From the NCBI RefSeq assembly GCF_000699445.3, contig NC_067195.1:53238465-53302464 (forward strand): DNA of 64,000 bases, in the 5' to 3' direction. The notes beneath the pieces were generated by a model. It was not told where the DNA came from. It searched no databases and worked only from the letters and a program-made list of their open reading frames with translations. The position numbers and the translations under genes were made by a program. Position 1 is the stretch's first letter. Every line of letters starts with the position of its first letter. This document shows positions 23,025-34,614 of this stretch, in pieces. The DNA comes from Schistosoma haematobium (taxonomy: Eukaryota; Platyhelminthes; Trematoda; Strigeidida; Schistosomatidae).

Positions 23025-24437
23025 GTTGAGATCATGAATCAATTGAAGCTAGACCACCATGGAAAACCTGGAAGCACTGGACGACCGTTTCGTCCTATTG
23101 TGGGACTCCTCATCAGTGCGCATCACCTTAGTATACGCGTTTTTTTACACATTTATACAACACCACAAAAGCCGAGTTAAGATCAATCTTATGGCCTGTT
23201 TCGATTATATGTTTAGCAATAGTGGATGATGGATGTTTATCCTCTAGTCTTATTGGGTCACTTGGTTGTATTTATTTCTGTAACCATTTTGGTACATGTT
23301 CACACACCCTAATTTTGAGATCACGATTGCTTCTCCCTATATATGTGTGACCACACACATTTTGATCGGTAAACACAGTGGGATGTGACACAATCGTTTT
23401 CATGTCTTTTAGGCTTTAGATGAAGCATGCACCTTGTTCTTTCTTTGATAATGACCTTTGCTGTCCAATACGTTTTGTTGATGACTGATTTAAGCCTTTG
23501 TTTCAATAAAAGGCTATTTGAATCACCTCTGAATGGTAAAGTGATGTAGACAGGCTTTTTTTCTACCAAGGCTACAGTAGGTCTTACTGCACCATGGACT
23601 TTACATCTATCTATGAATTTCAGAGGATAGCCATTTTTCATTAATGTCTTACTTAGCAACTTAACATCATTATCAATGGCATCATTTGTACAAATACGAT
23701 CGAGCCTGTTGACTAGGCACCTTATCAAACCACGTTTGTATTGCACAGGACAATAACTATAGTAACTAAGGTATTGACCTGTCCATGTTGGTTTTCTAAA
23801 AATGGATCGTTTGACTAAGCCATCTTCTCGTCTACTCAGAAGTATATCTAGGAAGGGCAGCTGATCGTTCTTCTCTACATCACATGAGAGACTGATATGG
23901 TTTTGGGGAGTGTTGATTTATTCAATAAACAGTTCATGTCCTCATTTCTTTCACCAACAACAAAGATATCGTCCACATATCTCTTACAAAGTGACATGTT
24001 TTCCATTAGGTCATCAGCCAGATTTTTAACATGTGCCATGAACAAATCTGCTAATAATGATCCTATCGGACTACCCATAGCAACACTATCAATCTGACGA
24101 AAGTATTCACCTTCAAAAGTGAACTGAACTTTCTCAGTACATAATAATAGTAAATCTTTAAGAATTTTTGAAGGGATGCGTAATTTAAGATTGTTTAAAG
24201 ATATGTAATCACATAATATATCATTAGTTTTTTCCAAAGGTACATTTGTGAACAAGGAATTCATATCAAATGAACACATTGTCTTTTACTTGATATTAAT
24301 ATCACCTAAATGACCGACCAATTCAAAAGAATCCTTCAAAGAATACTTACATAGACGTCTTCGGATAGGGTCCAACAATTTTGTTATCCATTTATCCAGG
24401 TTATGTGTAGGTGATCGGCACATTGATAAAATCGGGC
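23025..24437 (-). mobile_element. Penelope-like element with 3' hammerhead repeat
   Basis: On the minus strand, from the 5' side: conserved PLE N-terminal RT sequence (SMCRSPTHNLDKWITKLLDP, to 24437), an in-frame stop, then 24279-23875 with RT motifs (FDMNSLFTNVPLEKT, VAMGSPIGSLLADLF, catalytic KRYVDDIFVV). After a frame break, 23746-23321 holds the connector (NGYPLKFI, ITLPFRGDSN), and 23356-23190 the GIY-YIG nuclease (GHTYIGRSNRDL; IAKHIIETGHKID). The hammerhead-bearing repeat at 23025-23125 follows directly, where a PLE terminal repeat would sit. It resembles the Cercyon group known from schistosomes, though I cannot confirm the subfamily. 5'-truncated and inactivated. Confidence 0.8.
23074..23119 (-). 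ncRNA. Type-A hammerhead motif at PLE 3' end, one core change
   Basis: Stem I GCACTG/CAGTGC, stem II GTCC/GGAC, GAAAC strand, and GTC cleavage site are all intact. The first core strand reads ATGAGGA, so the invariant C3 is changed to A. It should be weak or inactive as a ribozyme, but it marks the PLE as the carrier of the type-A tail. Confidence 0.6.
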
Positions 24438-24880
24438 ATAGTTCTGATCATCTTCGTCTTCTCATTAGATTATCGAAACAAGTTTATTTATTAAAATTGT
24501 CTACTAATAAATCAGAAAATTATTGTGCGAAGTATGTTAGTAAGAGGAATTTTGTGAAAAAGAGACTTATAATATATCATGTATCATAACTTAAATAGTG
24601 AACGATAGTTTGTTTTCTATCATAAACTAATCGACGGAAAAAATGTTTTCAAGGATATCCTTTAACTAATTGTATCACATTATCCATAACCAAATCACTT
24701 GATGAGTTTAAACATAAGCACTAGAAATTTAGAAAAGAAGAATGAAATTTTAAAACAACAGATTTTTATATAAATTAAACACTTACCTAAAAATGACAAA
24801 TATTTACTGGGACATATGTATGCGAGCAAAATGGAATTTATTAAAAGGTAGAACAAATGTCAGAATGAGCGTTTGCGGAG
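24438..24880. other. AT-rich sequence, nothing recognised
   Basis: No supported feature. Confidence 0.4.
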
Positions 24881-25130
24881 ATACGAGTCGATTATAGCTA
24901 GACTACCTTTGAAAACCTGGAAGCACTAGTATGGGACTCCTCAATAGTGCGCATCCACGGTCCTGCATACGAGACTCGAGTCAAGTGCCCCCGGTCTCGC
25001 ACGCGAACGCTTAACCTCTAGACCACTGAGCCGGCATCTAACGGTGTTAGTGTTCAATTTTTAGGAGAAGCCGTGACCAGTGGAGTTCAACCTTGTCTTT
25101 TGCAAAACAGGTACTCACTGAAGACAGTGG
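24881..25130 (-). mobile_element. Type-A hammerhead SINE with ribozyme deletion
   Basis: Tail, tRNA-like head (A-box region complement of AACGCTTAACCTCTAGACCACTG) and leader are present. About 20 nt are missing between GCACT and AGTATGGGACT, which removes the GAAA strand and stem III. Confidence 0.6.
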
Positions 25131-25735
25131 CAGACAGTGGATAGAATAAATGTATTCAAATGAAAAACCACAGATAGAAAAACGCATTTTCCTAATATTT
25201 TTACAAATTAAAGGTGAAGCGCCCAGAAAAGTGTTAGTCCATATGTTACTCTAGACGTTCATGGAAACTTTAAGATAGGAAGGCTATAATCAATGTGCTT
25301 TTATGAATCCATTGAGAATCCGAACTAAATGATAAGTTACCGAAACTGATCACAAGTCTAAATTGTTCATGTGAAGCAAGTTAGACAGGCTGCTGTTTTC
25401 TTGAGTGTGAGGTTTCATGTTTTCTAATGTTAAACTAGTGGTATTCGATAACTATGATCAACTTTGCAAAAATACGAAGAATTTCTAGATGGTTTTCTAA
25501 ACAGATGGACCTCGTTTGGGGTTTCACTGAAAACCAAAAAGCTATGGGTAGCTGTTCCGTTCTAGTTTGGGGCCCTTAAAGAATGCTCATATCTGGCACG
25601 GCCGAGGATTAAACCCAAAATCTTTAGTTGCCACCAGGATGGATTGACCACATGGTCGTAATTTACTTATCATAACTAGGATGCTAATCATCCCAAATCA
25701 AAAACTAAGTGAAGATGAAAATGTATACCAGAGGT
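25131..25735. other. AT-rich sequence with a possible decayed SINE
   Basis: About 25500-25630 weakly resembles a minus-strand type-A unit (TTTCACTGAAAACC... GGGGCCCTTAAAGAATGC). Nothing else was recognised. Confidence 0.3.
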
Positions 25736-25739
25736 GTTT

Positions 25740-26236
25740 GAATGTTCCCATTTATCCCAGGACTGCAATTGATTAGTCTCTTTTTGGCATGTGCGAGTTG
25801 CCTCGATATTTGGTCAAGTCACAAGCATTATAAGCAGAGATAATGGTGGTTAACAGTGAAATTCAGGACGCACGTTCCGTCCAATTTAAGACTCATCATC
25901 TGGATGTACTTGCAGCCCAAAATTGATGTTTACTCCGGGACTCCAACCTAGTACCATTCACTTCAGTCACCATCAAGTTATCCACTTAGCTACTGAGACC
26001 AGTTATCTACTAGCTTGTGTAACTAAATAAAATTTCAATCCACTTTGTATTGGTTGTTTAAATCTTCCACTAATCTCAGGACTTCAGTTGATCAGTCTCT
26101 CATTGGCATATGTGCATCTTGTACGTATTGCATCAATACTGCCTGAAGTCACAAGTATTGTAAGCAGAGATAACTGTGGCTGACAGTGAAATCCAGGACG
26201 CGCGTTTTATCCTATTTGGGACTCTTCAGCTGGATT
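25740..26236 (-). mobile_element. Two tandem type-B hammerhead SINEs
   Basis: Unit 1 (25740-26050) and unit 2 (26080-26235) both run on the minus strand with the tail GAC/TGCAATTGATTAGTCTC and TTATAAGCAGAGATAA-type linker. Unit 1's ribozyme is degenerate. Unit 2 keeps CTGAAGA and GTCC/GGAT, but its GAAA strand has become AAAA (G12 lost). Unit 2 is cut by the RTE insertion at 26236, exactly beside its stem I. Confidence 0.65.
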
Positions 26237-27113
26237 TTATTTACTTTACTTACGCCTGTTACTCCAAACAGGGCATAGGGCGCCGACCAGCATTCTCCAA
26301 CCCACTCTGTTTTGGGCATTCTTTTCTAGTTCCATCCAATTCTTGTTCATTTTTCTCATGTCTATTTCCATTTCTCGGCGTAATGTGTTCTTTGGTCTTC
26401 CTCTTCTCCTCCTTTGGCCTTGATGATTCCATGTGAGAGCTTGTCTTGTGACGCAGTTGGGTGCTTTCCTCAATGTGTGTCCTGTCCACTTCCAGCGCTT
26501 CTTCCTGATTTCTTCCTCCGCTGGGATCTGGTTTGTTCTCTCCCACAGTACGTTGTTGCTAATAGTGTCCGGCCAATAGATCTGAAGTATTTTGCGTAGA
26601 CAACTGTTAATAAACACCTGTATTTTCTGGAGGATGACTTTCGTAGTTCTCCAGGTTTCTGCCCCATACAGTAGAACTGTCTTGACATTTGTATTGAAGA
26701 TCCTGACCTTGGTGTTGGTTGACAGTTGCTTTGAGTTCCAGATGTTCCTCAGTTGTAAATATTCTGCTCTTGCTTTGCCGATCCGCGCCTTCACATCTGC
26801 ATCAGATCCACCATGTTCATCAATGATGCTGCCCAAATACGTAAAGGTTTTTACATCTTCCAAATCTTCTCCGTCAATTTTGATTGGATTGGTGCATTCT
26901 GTGTTGTATCGGAGAATCTTGCTTTTCCCTTTGTGTATATTGAGACCTATTGCTGCTGAGGCTGCTACCACACTGTTCGTCTTCTCCTGCATCTGTTGTT
27001 GCGTTTGGGATAGAAGGGCCAGATCATCTGCGAAGTCTAGATCGTCCAGCTGCATCTTGGATGTCCATTGTATCCCGCGCTTCCCTTCAGATGTTGACGT
27101 CTTCATGATCCCA
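26236..27113 (-). mobile_element. 5'-truncated RTE, copy 2, with 10-bp target-site duplication
   Basis: Encodes the RT from just before the catalytic FADDLALL motif to the C-terminus in one open frame, with a protein identical to copy 1 over the shared part. By eye only one base differs from copy 1 (near 27083). The 3' tail is TTTATTTACTTTA-like. It is flanked by TCAGCTGGAT at 26226-26235 and 27114-27123. The near-identity to copy 1, but not to the 3' part of copy 3, shows recent activity of this lineage. Confidence 0.9.
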
Positions 27114-27433
27114 TCAGCTGGATGTCGTATACAAAACGTACTGAAAGACATTTATTTCATACAAACGAATGCGACAGGTTACACACAAAACACAGATTTT
27201 GTAGGCACTGATAACTTTATATATTGTACGCTGTTTGATGAGTGGATTTATGTAAAGATTTGTTGCGTACTAAAGTAAAGTACGTATATGGATAATCAAA
27301 TTGACTAAAACAGATTTACTTTATTAACTACATAATCAATTGAAACCTTTGTTCGACATAAACATTGATATGCTGAATTTTACATTTTTTTTCAAGAAGT
27401 TTTTCTAAATAAATTGTACTTTCGTAATATTGC

Positions 27434-27745
27434 TGGACTCCTCGGCACTGCGCATCCACGATCCCACTCGCGGGATTCGAACCCAGGGCCTGCTTGGCCA
27501 CTGAGCCGCCATCGAACGGTGTTAATGTCTAACCTCAACCAATCCACGAAATTGCTCGACTATCTTCCATTGTCTGAGGTAGACACCTGTCTCTACCCGA
27601 CACAGGATAACTCCACTGACCATGGATGCGCACTGCTGAAGAGTCCCACAATAGGATGAAACAGCCGTCCAGTACTTCAAGGTTTTCAGTGGTGGTCTTA
27701 CATCAATCAGTTGAAGATCTCAATCAATAACGAAATAATCTCCAT
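27434..27745. mobile_element. Rearranged type-A SINE: minus head joined to plus tail
   Basis: 27434-27615 is a minus-strand tRNA-like head (GCGGGATTCGAACCCAGG on +) and leader; 27620-27745 is a plus-strand ribozyme plus tail. The two face each other, so this is either two insertions or an internal inversion. Confidence 0.6.
27630..27675 (+). ncRNA. Hammerhead ribozyme (type A), intact core
   Basis: GCACTG, then CTGAAGA, stem II GTCC/GGAT with loop CACAATA, GAAAC, short stem III, GTC, then CAGTAC. All invariant core bases fit; stem I has one mismatch (CAGTAC for CAGTGC). This is the best-preserved type-A ribozyme in the window. Confidence 0.65.
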
Positions 27746-28339
27746 AACCCTATACTGAAAATTATACTTTATCAAAGTTTTACAATAGATCAGACGTCAT
27801 AAGTATCCATGAGTACCTTCACTATAGATCTTACCTTTTTTTTGTTTAAACAGAATTCAGAGAGTAAATTCTTTCAAATCAAACTATGAAAATATTCATG
27901 TAGGTAATTGATCAGTTTACAAAATCTTCAATTAATCGTATTGATAATACTCCTGAACAATTCTGTAAATAAATTCATACATGAAATCAGTTATTTCGGA
28001 AAAAAAGTAATTAACTAATTGAAAGACAAAAATGACAACTTTCATCTCATATACCCATAACGTTTAACTATATTACATCAAATAATTTAAACAAGGGATA
28101 TTCTAAACATAATTAAATATGTTATGCTCTGAATATTGGATAATGAAACACAGTGAAATGTTAACATAAAAATATATATAGAACATTTGTAGTGATTATC
28201 ATTATTTAAGTGTAAATTGATTTTCTTGATGTTTATGATAAAAGGAAAAACATTTTCCCACTTTAAAATTAATATACATCTAATTCTAAAGAAAATTGTT
28301 TCTATAGTATTATGAATTATTCATTCAGATGGGTTTTGT
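27746..28339. other. AT-rich sequence, nothing recognised
   Basis: No supported feature. Confidence 0.45.
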
Positions 28340-28778
28340 GGATATTATAGTAATTTCAATGGTTAAGATCATGAGTCAGTTGAAGCTAGACCATCATGGA
28401 AAACCTAAAAGCACTGAACGACCGTTTCGTCCTACCATGGGACTACTCAGCAGTGCGCATCCACGATCCCGCCTTGCGCGAGATTCGAACCCAGGACCTA
28501 TCAGTCACGCGCGAGCGCCTAACCATTAGACCACTAAGCCAGCCAATATCCAACTGTTTTAATGTCTAACTTCAACTAATCCACGAAATTGGGCGACACA
28601 TGCACCATTGTCTTCAGTGAGTTACTATCTCACAACAGATCTGGTTGAACTCCACTGGTCACTACTTCTCACCAGAACTCCAGGATATACCTCTTGAAGA
28701 AAGTCACTAGTGAGCATATGTTGATTAATATCAGATGAGTCTAGCTTCAACTGACTCATGATCTTAACCATTGAAATT
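28340..28778 (-). mobile_element. Type-A SINE unit bounded by perfect 39-bp inverted repeats
   Basis: Tail, ribozyme (28411-28456, core CTGAGTA: catalytic G8 changed to U), tRNA-like head and leader on the minus strand, followed by a second, oppositely oriented tail piece. 28352-28390 and 28740-28778 are perfect inverted repeats. The adjoining right flank is an (ATTC)n run (28776-28797). Confidence 0.7.
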
Positions 28779-28949
28779 ATTCATTCATTCATTCATTAAA
28801 AATGAGTAAATAAAACTTTTGATCAGATTCATTAACAAAGAATAATCATTAATTGACTACTTTAAAGAATTGCACGTTAATCTGATCTACAAGTTATCAA
28901 TTTATAAATAATTATAATCTGTGGATAGAATTACTTAATTATTATTAGA

Positions 28950-29055
28950 ATTGGGATTTGTGGAGAATGTAGTGATTTTGATAGTTGAATTCATGAGTCG
29001 ATGTAAGTTAGACCACTATTGAATGCCTGGAAGCATTGAATTGCCATATCTAGTT
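28950..29055 (-). repeat. Type-A SINE tail remnant
   Basis: Contains GAATTCATGAGTCGATGTAAG and CCTGGAAGCATTGAA on the minus-oriented tail; it ends before the ribozyme core. Confidence 0.45.
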
Positions 29056-29130
29056 TTTTTCTTGCGAAACTGAAAACTGAACCTCTCAAATGTTATTGAT
29101 AAGCTTGACTTCTACCATCGTTAATTTAAT

Positions 29131-29265
29131 AATACTCTCATTATTGTCGATCAGAACATTGAAAAAGAAGTACTATTAGAACTGTTTAACAACAAATATC
29201 CAGCGAATAAATTTGCATGTGAAGAGGAACTAGGCAATAAACTACATTTCCTTGACGTCATATAG
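29131..29265 (+). mobile_element. Penelope-like RT fragment downstream of the catalytic motif
   Basis: A 44-codon open stretch reading NTLIIVDQNIEKEVLLELFN and then FACEEELGNKLHFLDVI. This is the region just after YVDDT in Penelope-like RTs (conserved FTCE...LPFLD). It belongs to a different subfamily from 23.0-24.4 kb. Sequence upstream is too decayed to place the YVDD. Confidence 0.5.
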
Positions 29266-30084
29266 TAAACAGAAATATGTCATTTACAGTTATTTATCGC
29301 ATTACTACTAGTTTTCTTTATGGTGTTCGATCTCGTCTCTTACACATAGCAGAAGCTATAGGAATTTGAGCTAAGAATCCAAGTCTCTGTGTTCATAAGA
29401 AATTCGTAACATCCTTATCTCTTCCTTGGCCTGAATAAATGATTTATTATTATTGTTTTCCATGCTCTCTCTTCGTTTATTTTTCTCCACCCCTCCTATC
29501 AGTTTGTTTATTCTCTCACATATACGTTTCACAGTCTAATTATCTGTACATTTCTTATATGAAATAATTGTATCTTGTATCCTGTAGAATGCTTTCAACT
29601 CTTACGTAATAAGAAACTTTATAAATAGATGGAGACTCTGCCGAAATTAGTATACATATTTCCGTGTGAGTTATAAATAACTTATAAATTGAATTCTACC
29701 TTACTGATACTAGTATCTAAAACAGCATATTTTATATTTTCAAGCTTTCTATCAATTTTTCATTGTTTGCGTAGTTAGTGTCGTCGTAATCAAAAGTAGT
29801 AGCTAAGTTCGAAGAAAAGGCATTTTAATATTACATGATATGAATTTAAAATTTTCAATAATATACACATTTGTAAAGATTGAAATACTGAACAAGCAAT
29901 TCATTAGATTTAATCAAATCGTAAGTAAAATAAATGCCACAATAATATTAGAAATAATAACACCATAGGTAGTTTACAAAGAGAAAGTAGCTGAAAAGAA
30001 AGTTAGCTGAACGATTTAGATCTATTTTCGCTCTCTATCTTGATGTAAATTGACATAAAACTAATTTTACTGCAGATAAACAAA
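29266..30084. other. AT-rich sequence, nothing recognised
   Basis: It may hold more PLE decay at its left edge (to about 29430). No other feature. Confidence 0.4.
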
Positions 30085-30410
30085 AATGAATAGTGGATAG
30101 CAGTGGAATCTAGGACACACGTTTCGTCCTATTTGGGACTCGTCAGCTGGATGTACCTGCATCTCAGATTTGATGTTCACTCCAGGACTCAGACCCAATA
30201 ACGTTCGTTTCAAACGCCATCTCTGAGTAGATAACGCGTGTCCTGATTTCCATTGCTAGCCACTGTTCATCTTTGCTTATAATGCTTATAATGCAATATC
30301 GAGGTAATACGCACAGTATGCACATATTGCCAATAAGAGACTGATCAGTTACAGTCCTAAACGATAATAGGGAGATACAAGCAAACAACATTAAGTGAAT
30401 TTAGTCTTAC
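30085..30410 (-). mobile_element. Type-B hammerhead SINE with inverted partial copy
   Basis: The minus-strand ribozyme unit at the left is followed by a plus-strand partial (GATAACGCGTGTCCTGATTTCC... linker and tail AATATCGAGGTAATACGCACA... GAGACTGATCAGTTACAGTC). This is the same head-to-head layout as 12735-13190, but the second ribozyme lacks its 5' half. Confidence 0.65.
30100..30160 (-). ncRNA. Hammerhead ribozyme (type B), intact core
   Basis: Outer stem I GCAG/CTGC; inner stem I ATCCAG/CTAGAT (one mismatch); core CTGACGA; stem II GTCC/GGAC with loop CAAATA; GAAAC; short stem III; GTC cleavage site. All invariant bases are present. Confidence 0.75.
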
Positions 30411-30724
30411 TGCATTTTTCAAGTTCCTCAAAAATAATCCTTCTCTGTTTCTTTTCCTCGTAGTATTACGAATGATTGACAAATTTCGGTTTAATTATAT
30501 TCATTGCAGAAAATGATAGATTGTTTCATATATCTAAGATAATTTTATCTAATTACATAACCGCCTATTAAAGTTTAAATATACTAACTGTAACGATTAA
30601 CGATGTGCCCAAATACGTTTTTTTCTTCTGTAAACTAAGCCAATTATATTCTAATTGTTCAAATGCCATGAAACAAATACGTTTTACAGTATTTGTCTTC
30701 TAGACAAAATATTGACAAAATAGT

Positions 30725-30830
30725 GAACACCAACTCTGAGATGCAGATACATCCAACTGACGAGCCCTAAATAGAACGAAATGCCAATCATGGATTCCAC
30801 TGCTAGGCACTTTCCATCTTTGCATTAATA
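30725..30830 (+). mobile_element. Type-B hammerhead SINE fragment
   Basis: Carries a recognisable ribozyme at 30743-30803: CTGACGA and GAAA are kept, but stem II (GCCC/GAAC) and the A15.1-U16.1 region are damaged, so it is probably inactive. Confidence 0.55.
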
Positions 30831-31262
30831 ATAAAAAATGTTCGTTGTGGGAAAATTTGCAGTTTACGTTATTTTATACTTTTTATTATATTACAAATCC
30901 TGAAATATGATAGAAACAAAATTAGGAAACGTTTAACCAATAAACATTCCTAACATTAATCCCACTAATTAATTGACATATTTCTTTGTAGTCATGAAAG
31001 AAACATAGAAATAACATTGTTAGATAATATTTAATCTTTTCATTTGTTATTTGTATTCCTAATACACATCCTTAAGTATGTGAATAGATGTATTTATATA
31101 GTTCAGTTTATTATGCAGGAAAACATTAGAGAATTTCATCTTCAGTTCTTTCAAAATCAATAAACATCTTTATTCAAACAATGTCATAAACAAGTCAGTT
31201 ACTTAACATTCTACCTTTGCTTGGATACAGTTTTATTGTGATTGTTCATCAAAAAAATATAT
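30831..31262. other. AT-rich sequence, nothing recognised
   Basis: No supported feature. Confidence 0.45.
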
Positions 31263-31588
31263 TTAATAGTTGAATTCATGAGTCAATTATAGTTAGACCA
31301 TTATGGAAAACCTGGAAGTACTGAACGGCCGTTTCGTTTATCCAAAAAGTCCCTCCCTGATTATGATCATTGTATGCTCACTAGTGACGGTCTCCAAGAG
31401 GTATCTCCTGGAGTTCTAGTGAGAAGTCGTAACCAGTGAAGTTCAACCGGATCTGTTGTGAGATAGTAACTTACTGATGACAATGATGTACGGTGACGCA
31501 ACCTCGTGGACTGGTTGACGTTTTCCATGGTTTCCATGGTTTTCCATGGTGGTCTAGCTTTAACTGACTCATGATCTCAACTATTAGA
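31263..31588. mobile_element. Type-A SINE foldback unit with inverted ends
   Basis: It begins with the tail on minus (GAATTCATGAGTCAATTATAG...GGAAAACC) and ends with the same tail on plus (GGTTTTCCATGGTGGTCTAGC...CATGATCTCAAC). The middle is the leader in plus orientation. The ribozyme is cut off. It contains a short CCATGGTTT direct repeat near 31525-31545. Same arrangement as 28340-28778. Confidence 0.6.
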
Positions 31589-32414
31589 TTACTATAATAT
31601 CCACAAAACTCCTCTCTGATTAAAAATATATTAATTTGAAAGGTAATTACATATGATATATTGAAATAACTGCTTTAATCTACTATCCTAACTTGAATCA
31701 TATTTTTCTTTAGATTACATAAATCTATGATGATTTCATTTCAAGGTTAAACATTTATCATAATATTTTTGTCTCCAAAAAATTCACATCAGTGTACATT
31801 CAGGATTCAATATTTTTTCTCAGGTTTTGGACTGTTACACTTGAAATTAGCGACTTTAATAAGTCGCATTAAGAATGACATGAAAATTTTACATTTTTCC
31901 GTATGTAGTGTTGTGCATATATGTTGTTAAGGAATATTAAAGTAAAACTATACAAATCTTCAGGCTACCCTAGAAACTAATCGATTTAATTATTCAGTGA
32001 AAATCATGAACAATGAAATCTTATCTTATAACCATTTTATCTAATGAATTTTAAAACCATAAACTGGAACAGAGAAAACATTTCATCACAAATTGACATA
32101 AATATTGAATTACTGATAAGTAGAATGCACTGAACAGATAATTTATACTGGTTTTAGACTCTTGAACGGTGAATATTCATGACTTAATGTAAGAGATTGA
32201 ATCCAAAATCTCAAAGTCTCAGTATGAACACAATACCTTCGAATTACTGAGTCAGACTCCAATCTATGTCTCAAAACATCGTTAGTCAATTTCCTTTTGG
32301 CTGGTAAAACGGGGTCAAGGCTTCTAAATTTATAATTGTGTCAATAACTCAACTTATAGATTTATTTTATGAAATAATTATTCTTCTCATTAGGTTACAC
32401 CAAAAAGAATGTCA
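31589..32414. other. AT-rich sequence, nothing recognised
   Basis: No supported feature. Confidence 0.45.
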
Positions 32415-32986
32415 TGATAGGGTTTAGTGGCCAGGGATCTGACTCTATTTGGATCGTATGATTGATCGTTATTGAGATATACATATCGAAATATATATGT
32501 CGCTTATTCTCGTATCTAATTGTCGACGTAATCCGCGTTAGTGAATGACGGAATTAAATAAGTGAAATACGAGAATGGATTTCGAATATATATATATATA
32601 AATATATATAGTACCCTGGTTGATCGGAACAGACAATCAAAGAATTTGGTTTCGAGCGTGGCGTTTCAGTGTCCTTTTTATACTCCGTAAATCAGAAAAT
32701 CGTAGCGAATGAAGCGAAGAAGAGAGAGAAGCGAAACGAAAGGACGCGCAGTGGAGAAGGCATGTGAGTCAACTCCATTTAACCAAGATTTAACTATTAT
32801 TTATGGTTACAGAGACATGTGATGAATAGGATAAGTAGCGCACACACATATGCTCATATAAAAATAGTCAGGATTGACAAGCGATTAATTAACATGATCA
32901 AAACGTAACCCAGGAAGAATGAATAGATTGTACTATCCATAAGCTAAAATAAGTTATATGGGCTTAACATAGTAACTGACATTACA
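32415..32986. repeat. Interspersed repeat D (LTR-like), copy 3
   Basis: Longest version of repeat D. It has an (AT)n run (32586-32613) and extra sequence near 32650-32690 that is absent from 7828-8326. No coding sequence. Confidence 0.55.
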
Positions 32987-34614
32987 AAGGCAATGGTGCT
33001 ATCGAACAACCGTTTCACAATAATGTTATTCATAAATATGGACATTTATTTCTTTATTTTAAAGCAACATATAATATTTAATAGGGATTCTTTGATTTTT
33101 GTTTTTCATAGTTGACATCAACTCTCAATCTGTTTTTTTCTATAACTGAATTCATTGTATGATAGTAGATGGAAAATCTATTGCCTTGATGTGAGAAAAA
33201 CACATTCTACATAAGGTATTTATAAGGTATACACCTTTGAAATAACCTTTACTATTGAAATATGAAAGAAAACTACATATGAAATGTTACTATTTTCTAT
33301 AATCTATTTAGTCTTTCTTTTATCTTATATTTAATTATGAAATGTGTTTATATTACCCTGGTTATTACTGCGTATAGATATAGAATGATAAAAAATATTG
33401 GTTTGTTTTGTTGTTTTTTCGGATTTTTAAATCCGTTTACCATTTTGTCGATCTATTTGTATATCCTGAATTTAATTACTCTTGTAATCACTTAGTGATG
33501 CTGTAAGAAATGTTAAATATTTAGAAGTAGATAATTATAAGATTTAGGCACCGAAAAAAAGAGTTTCATTTAAATATATAGGTGAAGACTTTGTATAGCC
33601 ATATAGTTTTCACTTCAGTGCATGAGTTAAGTTCTTGTGTGATTGACTAGGATATTTGCACGGAGAGTAACATCTGGCTAAATCCTATGAATCTAGATCC
33701 TTTTTTTTCAGGAACCTGTTTAAAATATAGATTTGTAAACATAAAGCAACTCATATACTCCTTGAAATGGAGTCTTGAATTGAAAATCATTACCTCCGTT
33801 GACAATTCCTTACAGCCATTTGACATATTAATGAAATTCTGAATAAACAAATACATTGGACAATTATATCACTAAGTGCTAAAGAATCAATTGAAGCTGG
33901 ATGTATTCTTTTATCTATCGTTCTTTATTGTAATGTGATCACATATCTAATGAATTTGATGACAGTTGGGTAGTTGAAGTCAATGGGCAGAATAGTTTGA
34001 AATTGAATTTTTCTCTACGTTTTCAATCGCCACAAAGAGGTTATCTCCAATCTTAAAGGAAATAACATTCACCACAGGATCTTAATCAAATTCATCCGGT
34101 ATCATATTTTGTGAAGTTACCAATGCGCTATTTAGAGGACTATTAACGACCTGTAGGATTCATTTATTTATATTGATTTACTGCTTAGTAGACTGTATTT
34201 AATCTTAAATAAACTTTCCTGGAATCAATACTCCACTCATAAACCATTAATATAAAAGAACACTAGTAAATTACGGATGTAACCTACGTAAACTTCTAAG
34301 AAGTTATCCTTTAACAAGCGCGAAATTGTTCTTCAAAAAACACTTTGTAATACAAAGATCATTAATTATTGAATGTTCGTAACTATGATAGAATAATTTT
34401 AATCCACATGTTGTACAGTTAAATGCTACGTATAACATCCTGACATTCATAGCTCAATTATTAAGTTCATAGATTGCATACTCAGACAGTTTCAAATCAA
34501 AATATATCGTTACATTTAATGTTTTCTTCTACAGGTTTCAGTTGTCGACTGAAACCAATTCAAACTTAGGTATCATTATCAAGGTTTGACCTGATAATTT
34601 CTAATAAATTGACC
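32987..34614. other. AT-rich sequence, nothing recognised
   Basis: 1.6 kb without a supported gene, RNA or repeat; only chance ORFs (about 69 codons). Confidence 0.45.

Noticed and set aside
25500..25630. Further type-A SINE copy
   Set aside because: Similarity too weak to place boundaries or a ribozyme core.
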